A stretch of 10,265 nucleotides of DNA from an uncultured Shinella sp. (GTDB taxonomy: Bacteria > Pseudomonadota > Alphaproteobacteria > Rhizobiales > Rhizobiaceae), in the NCBI GenBank assembly GCA_946886325.1, contig CAMPIK010000049.1, positions 1 through 10,265 on the forward strand, given 5' to 3'. The notes beneath the pieces were generated by a model. That model made no database searches and was not told where the DNA came from. It saw only the letters and a program-made list of their open reading frames with translations. Every line of letters starts with the position of its first letter. Position 1 is the first letter of the stretch. Made by a program: the position numbers and the translations under genes. Shown piece after piece: positions 6,522-10,265 of the stretch.

Positions 6522-7409
6522 AATCTCCTCGCTGCCTTCCGGGCGCTTGCCGCGGATGCGGTCGAGGATCATGTGCTTGACGCGGTATTTCAAAAGCGCC
6601 GCGTTGATCTCCGCGCCGATGATGAAGATCACCCCGACGATATAGAGAAAGACCAGCGCGATCATGATCGAGGCGAGGCCTGCATAGGTCGAGACATAGT
6701 TGGCGAAAGTGGCTAGGTAGGAGGCGAAGGCATAGGCGCCGACGCCCCAGGCGAGCAACGTCAGGAGAATGCCGGGCAGCACGTCCGCGATCCGCCGCTT
6801 GCCGTCCGGCAGCCAGAGATGGGCGATGAGCAGCCCGATGAAAAGCACGAGCAACGTTCCGGCAAGGCCCCAGTTGTCGACCCATGAGTAGAGGTAACTG
6901 AGCCAGGGCAGCCACTGGTCGGTCGCCCTGACGGCGAGCGGTGCGGCGACGAGCACGATGCTGATGACCGCCAGCGCCAGCACGCCGGCAATCACGAAAC
7001 CGAGGCTCGCAAGGCGGGTCATGTACCAGTAGCGCGATTCGGCGACCCGATAGGCGCGGTTGAGCGAGACCCTCAAGGCCTCGACGCCGTTCGATGCGAA
7101 ATAGGCCGCCGCCAGCACCGAGACCGTCAGCAACCCGCCGCGCGGGATCGTCAGCACCGCGACGACTTCGCGGGAGATCGGCTCGGCGATCGATTCCGGC
7201 CAGGTGTCGAAGATCAGGTGTACGGCCGTGTCCGCGAACTGGTCGGCGCCGAGAAAGGAGCCGAGCGCCGTGCCGAAAATCAGGAAGGGAAAGAGGGCCA
7301 GCAGCGTCGACAGCGCCACATGGCTCGCCATCGCCCAGCCGTCGTCCTCCGAAAAGTGCCAGATGGCGTCGAAGACGACCTTGTAGATGACGCGGATGGC
7401 GCTGGGCAT
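6468..7409 (-). CDS. YihY/BrkB (UPF0761) family inner-membrane protein
   Basis: A 313-residue polytopic protein with about six membrane segments (roughly 33-55, 89-108, 134-160, 181-201, 208-232 and 244-275). Family landmarks are DGWAMASHVALSTLLALFPF at 23-42, the SNGVEALRVSLNRAYRV region at 106-122, PDGKRRIADVLPG at 201-213 and a final helix FLYIVGVIFIIGAEINAAL. The charged cytoplasmic tail after residue 278 is Arg/Lys- then Glu-rich. The family was once named ribonuclease BN, but that activity belongs to a different protein; the true function is unknown, with transport or envelope roles suggested. The frame is open a further 56 codons upstream, but that stretch is not hydrophobic or conserved-looking, so the ATG at 7409 (preceded by ACGGAACC) is preferred. 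It is transcribed away from the SDR gene and runs tail-to-tail into gluQ. Confidence 0.87.
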   Translation of the reverse strand: MPSAIRVIYKVVFDAIWHFSEDDGWAMASHVALSTLLALFPFLIFGTALGSFLGADQFADTAVHLIFDTWPESIAEPISREVVAVLTIPRGGLLTVSVLAAAYFASNGVEALRVSLNRAYRVAESRYWYMTRLASLGFVIAGVLALAVISIVLVAAPLAVRATDQWLPWLSYLYSWVDNWGLAGTLLVLFIGLLIAHLWLPDGKRRIADVLPGILLTLLAWGVGAYAFASYLATFANYVSTYAGLASIMIALVFLYIVGVIFIIGAEINAALLKYRVKHMILDRIRGKRPEGSEEISMEDEAIAREQGAKAGR

Positions 7410-7432
7410 GCTGGTTCCGTTCGCAGGCGTTC

Positions 7433-7452
7433 CGCCGGACCGGTATCCGGCG
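7433..7452. repeat. Inverted repeat in the leader of the YihY-type gene
   Basis: CGCCGGA (7433-7439) and TCCGGCG (7446-7452) are perfect inverted repeats of 7 bp around a six-base spacer, 24 nt upstream of the minus-strand ATG and inside the 103-nt divergent region. It could be an operator or an RNA hairpin in the leader. In GC-rich DNA such repeats also occur by chance. Confidence 0.35.
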
Positions 7453-7512
7453 CGACATTGTAAGCTCACCGTGAATATGGGAGATGGGAGCCGGTTTGTA
7501 TAGGAAACGCAT

Positions 7513-8364
7513 ATGGCCGACAGCCCGACGACTTCAACCCGGCGAAGCATCATCGTCACCGGCTGCTCCTCCGGCATCGGCGCCCATTGCGCCCGCGCGC
7601 TTCATGCCGAGGGCTGGCGCGTCTTTGCAACGGTGCGGCGGGAGGAAGACCGGAACGGCCTCGAAGCGGACGGGGTCGAGACCCTGCTGATGGACTATAT
7701 GAAGCCCGATACGATCGCCGCGCTTGCCGACACCGTGCTCGCGCGGACCGGCGGCCGGATCGACGCCCTCTTCAACAACGGCGCCTATGGCCAGGCCGGC
7801 GCCGTCGAGGACCTGCCCGTCGAGGCCCTGCGCCTGCAATTCGAAACGAACGTCTTCGGCTGGCACGACCTGACGCGGCGGCTGATCCCCGCGATGCGCC
7901 GGCAGGGGCACGGGCGCATCGTGCAATGCTCCTCGATCCTCGGCATCGTGCCCTATCGCTGGCGCGGCGCCTACAACGCCTCGAAATTCGCGATCGAAGG
8001 CCTGTCGCTGACCCTGCGCATGGAACTCGCAGGCTCCGGCATTCATGTCAGCCTGATCGAGCCCGGACCGATCGAATCGCGCTTCACGGCCAATGCCGTC
8101 ACCCATATCGAGAAGCATATCGACCTCGAAGGCTCGGTCCATGCCGAGGAATACCGGCGGCAGTTGCGGCGCCTGCGCGGCGAAAGCCGCCCCTCCCGCG
8201 GCAAGCTCGGGCCGGAGGCCGTCCATGCGGTGCTGAAACACGCGTTGAACGCCCCGTCACCGCGGCCGCACTATGTCGTGACCACGCCAGCCAAGCAGGG
8301 TGCGCTGTTGAAGAAACTGCTGCCGGCGGGCCTTTTCTACCGTTTCATCGGCAGGCTCGGCTGA
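7513..8364 (+). CDS. Short-chain dehydrogenase/reductase (classical SDR)
   Basis: A 283-residue NAD(P)-dependent oxidoreductase with the full classical SDR core. The cofactor turn is TGCSSGIG at 16-23; the NNAG motif appears as NNGA at 88-91. Asn113 and the catalytic Ser141, Tyr154 and Lys158 (YNASK) form the active-site tetrad, and EPGPIES at 183-189 is the post-catalytic PG motif. Arg42-Arg43 after the second beta strand suggest preference for NADP(H). The C-terminal extension of about 60 residues (after 225) is typical of the longer SDRs of unknown substrate. AGGAA at 7502-7506, 6 nt before the ATG, supports the start. It is divergent from the YihY-type gene and separated by 106 nt from the next plus-strand gene, so it may be monocistronic. 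The substrate cannot be predicted. Confidence 0.92.
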   Translation: MADSPTTSTRRSIIVTGCSSGIGAHCARALHAEGWRVFATVRREEDRNGLEADGVETLLMDYMKPDTIAALADTVLARTGGRIDALFNNGAYGQAGAVEDLPVEALRLQFETNVFGWHDLTRRLIPAMRRQGHGRIVQCSSILGIVPYRWRGAYNASKFAIEGLSLTLRMELAGSGIHVSLIEPGPIESRFTANAVTHIEKHIDLEGSVHAEEYRRQLRRLRGESRPSRGKLGPEAVHAVLKHALNAPSPRPHYVVTTPAKQGALLKKLLPAGLFYRFIGRLG

Positions 8365-8370
8365 AGCGCG

Positions 8371-8382
8371 GCGGCGCGCCGC
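8371..8382. repeat. 12-bp GC palindrome downstream of the SDR gene
   Basis: GCGGCG followed directly by CGCCGC forms a perfect 12-bp palindrome seven bases after the SDR stop codon. It has no loop and no following T-run, so it is a poor intrinsic terminator. It is the only symmetrical element in the first half of this 106-nt gap. Confidence 0.3.
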
Positions 8383-8470
8383 AGGCGAAAAGTCCAGAAA
8401 TCGCGTGCCATTTCCAGCGAAAACCCTATCTGTTACGAACTGACGACAATCAAGGAACGGGTCAACCGAC

Positions 8471-8674
8471 ATGTCCTCCTTTCTCACCTTTCTCACGCTG
8501 CTCGTCATGGGGCTGGTCGCCATCGTGCTGGTGCGCGGCCTCGTCAACATGGCAAAGGGCGGCAACGGCAACACGTCGAACAAACTGATGCAGATGCGCG
8601 TGCTCTTGCAGGCGGTCGCCATCGTCCTCATCATGCTGACGCTCTGGGTGACCGGCGGCGGACGCCCCTCCTGA
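8471..8674 (+). CDS. Small HIG1-like 'twin transmembrane' protein
   Basis: A 67-residue protein with two hydrophobic helices (about 4-22 and 44-61) joined by a Gly/Asn-rich loop containing RGLVNMAKGG and then NKLMQMRVLLQ at 37-47. The Arg43-x3-Gln47 spacing and the NKLM context resemble the hypoxia-induced protein (HIG1) domain, although the second Arg/His of the classic motif is Gln41 here. In mitochondria HIG1 proteins associate with respiratory complexes; bacterial members are widespread in alphaproteobacteria and barely studied. An AAGGA lies 14 nt before the ATG, which is longer than usual. The stop is 16 nt before the adenosyltransferase start, so the two are probably co-transcribed. 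Membrane topology is clear; a respiratory role is inference from the distant family. Confidence 0.82.
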   Translation: MSSFLTFLTLLVMGLVAIVLVRGLVNMAKGGNGNTSNKLMQMRVLLQAVAIVLIMLTLWVTGGGRPS

Positions 8675-8690
8675 GCCCGGCAGGTTCCGC

Positions 8691-9269
8691 ATGGTCAAAC
8701 TGAACAAGATCTACACGCGAACCGGCGACGACGGCACGACAGGCCTCGTTTCGGGACCGCGGCGCCTCAAGCACGACGCTCGCGTCGAGGCCTATGGCGA
8801 CATCGACGAGACCAATTCCGTCGTCGGCCTCGCCCGTCTCGACCTTCAGGAGCATGGCGAACTCGACGCGATGCTGGCCCGCATCCAGAACGACCTCTTC
8901 GACCTCGGCGCCGATCTGGCGACGCCCGACACCGGCGAGCCGCCGCAATACGAGCCCCTGCGCATCGTCCAGGCGCAGGTGGACCGGCTGGAGCAGGAGA
9001 TCGACCGGCTGAATGCCGACCTCGAGCCGCTCAAATCCTTCGTGCTTCCGGGCGGCACACGCGCCGCGGCGGCCCTGCACCTTGCCCGCACGGTTTCGCG
9101 CCGCGCCGAGCGCCGCATTGTGGAACTGAAGCAGATGGACGGAGAGATCGTCTCGCCGGCCGCCGCCGCCTATGTCAACCGTCTCTCGGATTTCCTCTTC
9201 GTCGCCGCACGCTGGGTGAATGACAAGGGGCGTTCGGACGTGCTTTGGATACCGGGGAAAAACAGGTAG
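8691..9269 (+). CDS. Cob(I)alamin adenosyltransferase, PduO type
   Basis: A 192-residue ATP:corrinoid adenosyltransferase that converts cob(I)alamin and ATP to adenosylcobalamin, needed for cobalamin assimilation and for enzymes such as methylmalonyl-CoA mutase. The family signature is complete: the N-terminal ATP-binding KIYTRTGDDGTTGL at 6-19, VEAYGDIDETNS at 32-43, FVLPGGTRAAAALHLAR at 117-133, RRAER at 137-141 and YVNRLSDFLFVAARWVN at 161-177. The length matches the trimeric PduO/MMAB family, not the CobA/CobO family. AGG about 7 nt before the ATG acts as a modest ribosome site. No cobalamin riboswitch is recognisable upstream. It lies between a HIG1-like gene and a rhomboid gene, 29 nt before the latter. 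Confidence 0.94.
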   Translation: MVKLNKIYTRTGDDGTTGLVSGPRRLKHDARVEAYGDIDETNSVVGLARLDLQEHGELDAMLARIQNDLFDLGADLATPDTGEPPQYEPLRIVQAQVDRLEQEIDRLNADLEPLKSFVLPGGTRAAAALHLARTVSRRAERRIVELKQMDGEIVSPAAAAYVNRLSDFLFVAARWVNDKGRSDVLWIPGKNR

Positions 9270-9298
9270 GCTGACATCAGGCCGGGGGCGGGAATTCG

Positions 9299-10087
9299 AT
9301 GTTCATACCACTGCACGACACCAATGCCCTCAAGCACATCAAGGTGCAGTACGTCACCATATCCATCATCGCCATCAACGTCGTCGTCTGGCTGGTGACG
9401 GGGCTCGCCTCGACGCAGTCCTTCTCCGACGCCGCCGTGGTGGGGCTCGGCTATATCCCGGCCGTCGTCTTCGACTATGCCGATCTGGAGCCGGCCCTCG
9501 TGCTCGTGCCCGAGGATGCGACCTACATCACCTATGCGTTCCTGCACGGCGATTTCATGCACCTCGCCTCCAATATGCTGTTCCTCTGGGTGTTCGGCGA
9601 CAATGTCGAGGATGCAATGGGACATGTCCGCTACCTGCTCTTCTACCTGCTCTGCGCCGCCGCCGGCGCCTTCTTCCACGGCTTCATCGAGCCCGAATCG
9701 CAGGCGCCCCTGATTGGCGCGTCGGGCGCGATCTCCGGCGTGGTCGCCGCCTATTTCCTGCTGCATCCGAAGGTGCGTGTCTGGGTCCTCGTGCTGTTTC
9801 GCGTGCCCCTGCCGCTTCCGGCGGTCATCCCGCTCGCCTTCTGGCTGGCCCAGCAATTCTACATGCTGGCCGTCGACGGCGGCAGCGGCATCTCCTGGGG
9901 CGCCCATGTCGGCGGCATCATCGCCGGCTCGCTGCTCGTGCTGGTGCTCCGCCGCCGCGGGGTCCCGCTTTTCGACCGGACGATCGTGACGCCGAAGGCC
10001 GTCGAACACATCAAGGCGACGCCGGAAACGACGGAGAATGCCTCCTCCGCCACCGCGGCAGCACCGCCCACCCATTGGGGACGGTGA
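9299..10087 (+). CDS. Rhomboid family intramembrane serine protease
   Basis: A 262-residue membrane protease with about six helices (roughly 18-36, 80-100, 110-130, 138-157, 160-190 and 200-218). The catalytic dyad is Ser142 in GASGAISG (140-147) and His203 in WGAHVGG. The helix-2 block HGDFMHLASNMLFLWVFGDNVED at about 83-105 supplies His88 and Asn92, which build the oxyanion hole in rhomboids. The cytoplasmic tail after 225 is polar and low-complexity. GGGAA four bases before the ATG supports the start. Rhomboids cleave membrane-spanning substrates; the substrate here is unknown, and the adjacent small membrane protein at 8471-8674 is a possible but unproven candidate. The gene is the last of the tightly spaced plus-strand cluster. 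Confidence 0.93.
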   Translation: MFIPLHDTNALKHIKVQYVTISIIAINVVVWLVTGLASTQSFSDAAVVGLGYIPAVVFDYADLEPALVLVPEDATYITYAFLHGDFMHLASNMLFLWVFGDNVEDAMGHVRYLLFYLLCAAAGAFFHGFIEPESQAPLIGASGAISGVVAAYFLLHPKVRVWVLVLFRVPLPLPAVIPLAFWLAQQFYMLAVDGGSGISWGAHVGGIIAGSLLVLVLRRRGVPLFDRTIVTPKAVEHIKATPETTENASSATAAAPPTHWGR

Positions 10088-10114
10088 GGTCAGAACCTGT
10101 CGCAATCAACAAAT

Positions 10115-10143
10115 TTGACGTTGACGTAAACGTCAGCTATTGA
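10115..10143 (+). promoter_or_regulatory. Sigma70-like promoter with overlapping ACGT palindrome (operator)
   Basis: TTGACG (10115-10120) and TATTGA (10138-10143) are 17 nt apart and form a good promoter. A 20-bp palindrome covers the -35 box and most of the spacer (10116-10135): arms TGACGTT and AACGTCA surround a central ACGT, with only one mismatched pair (G10123 against A10128). Such ACGT-core palindromes over promoters resemble operators of MerR-family regulators of acyl-CoA or branched-chain amino-acid catabolism (LiuR type), recalled from general knowledge and not checked. The element begins 28 bases after the rhomboid stop and should drive a gene beyond the right edge. Confidence 0.6.
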
Positions 10144-10146
10144 AGG

Positions 10147-10162
10147 CCGGTTTTCGGACCGG
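10147..10162. repeat. Short inverted repeat in the presumed leader
   Basis: CCGGT (10147-10151) and ACCGG (10158-10162) can pair around a six-base loop, immediately after the predicted -10 box and around the expected transcription start. It could be part of an operator or a 5' RNA hairpin. Confidence 0.3.
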
Positions 10163-10186
10163 AAGGGGTTGTCGAACATTGTAATT

Positions 10187-10254
10187 GGGGGAAAAACGCG
10201 TATCGATGTCGCCAACCGACAATCGGGGCGCCCTCGAATGGCGCATTTTCCCCC
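10187..10254. repeat. Long-range inverted repeat around a possible start codon
   Basis: GGGGGAAAA (10187-10195) is perfectly complementary to TTTTCCCCC (10246-10254), leaving 50 nt between the arms. A smaller stem GCGCC/GGCGC lies inside it. The interval contains the ATG at 10206, so pairing in RNA could affect ribosome access. Confidence 0.4.
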
Positions 10255-10265
10255 GCGGACAGTTG
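10206..10265 (+). CDS. Possible start of a gene cut by the window edge
   Basis: From ATG 10206 the frame stays open for 20 codons to the last base, giving a short peptide with no recognisable motif (it begins MSPTDNRGALEW). A strong promoter and operator lie about 60 bp upstream, so a coding region is expected here. The only purine-rich stretch is 10187-10196, further from the ATG than an ideal ribosome site. A second ATG in another frame at 10238 is also possible. Too little is visible to name a product. Confidence 0.3.
   Translation, partial: MSPTDNRGALEWRIFPRGQL

Noticed and set aside
7458..7506. Promoter for the SDR gene using TTGTAA and TATAGG
   Set aside because: The spacing between the boxes is far too long, and the TATAGG overlaps the ribosome binding site directly before the ATG.
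7410..7577. 56-codon upstream extension of the YihY-type protein
   Set aside because: It would overlap the SDR start and the divergent control region and does not look like family sequence; the ATG at 7409 gives the normal N-terminus.
8365..8690. Cobalamin riboswitch upstream of the adenosyltransferase
   Set aside because: I looked for the B12-box-like conserved core and find no recognisable match; the gaps upstream are short and one is occupied by the HIG1-like gene.
9170..10105. Minus-strand 311-codon open frame opposite the rhomboid gene
   Set aside because: It is His/Asp/Arg-rich in the way expected for the complement of a membrane-protein gene and has no motif; the plus-strand rhomboid has all catalytic residues.

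Overview
The window is GC-rich and densely coded. It looks like ordinary chromosome of an alphaproteobacterium, most likely Rhizobiaceae (Rhizobium, Sinorhizobium/Ensifer, Shinella or Agrobacterium type). This rests on codon use, protein style and family content: YqaA-DsbB pair, glutamyl-Q tRNA(Asp) synthetase, small HIG1-like 'twin transmembrane' protein, PduO-type adenosyltransferase. I see no tRNA, rRNA, CRISPR array, insertion sequence, phage gene or attachment site. The genus is inference.

Layout. (1) 1-2944, plus strand: a catabolic operon with the C-terminal end of an aldehyde dehydrogenase (succinate-semialdehyde dehydrogenase-like), a class III omega-aminotransferase and a zinc-less MDR oxidoreductase. 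Gaps are 29 and 2 nt. The set fits breakdown of an amine or omega-amino acid: transamination to an aldehyde, then oxidation to the acid. A GC hairpin follows. (2) 3086-4202, plus: a YqaA/DedA-like membrane protein and DsbB, 7 nt apart. (3) 4216-5546, minus: an AlkA-like DNA glycosylase, a probable terminator, then an HNH nuclease gene with its own likely promoter and a TTG start. (4) 5613-6521, plus: gluQ, divergent from the glycosylase gene. Its 3' end overlaps by 54 nt the 3' end of a YihY/BrkB membrane protein gene on the minus strand (6468-7409). (5) 7513-10087, plus: an SDR oxidoreductase, a 67-residue HIG1-like membrane protein, cob(I)alamin adenosyltransferase and a rhomboid protease. 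The last three are tightly spaced. (6) 10088-10265: an intergenic region with a near-perfect ACGT-rich palindrome over a sigma70-like promoter, two further inverted repeats, and the possible first codons of a gene that runs off the window.

Most genes are conserved housekeeping or metabolic families. I find no convincing evidence of an undescribed multi-gene system. The points most worth following are the operator-promoter and leader at the right edge, the stand-alone HNH gene with a TTG start, the cofactor-motif losses in the MDR enzyme and in GluQ, and the HIG1/adenosyltransferase/rhomboid cluster.
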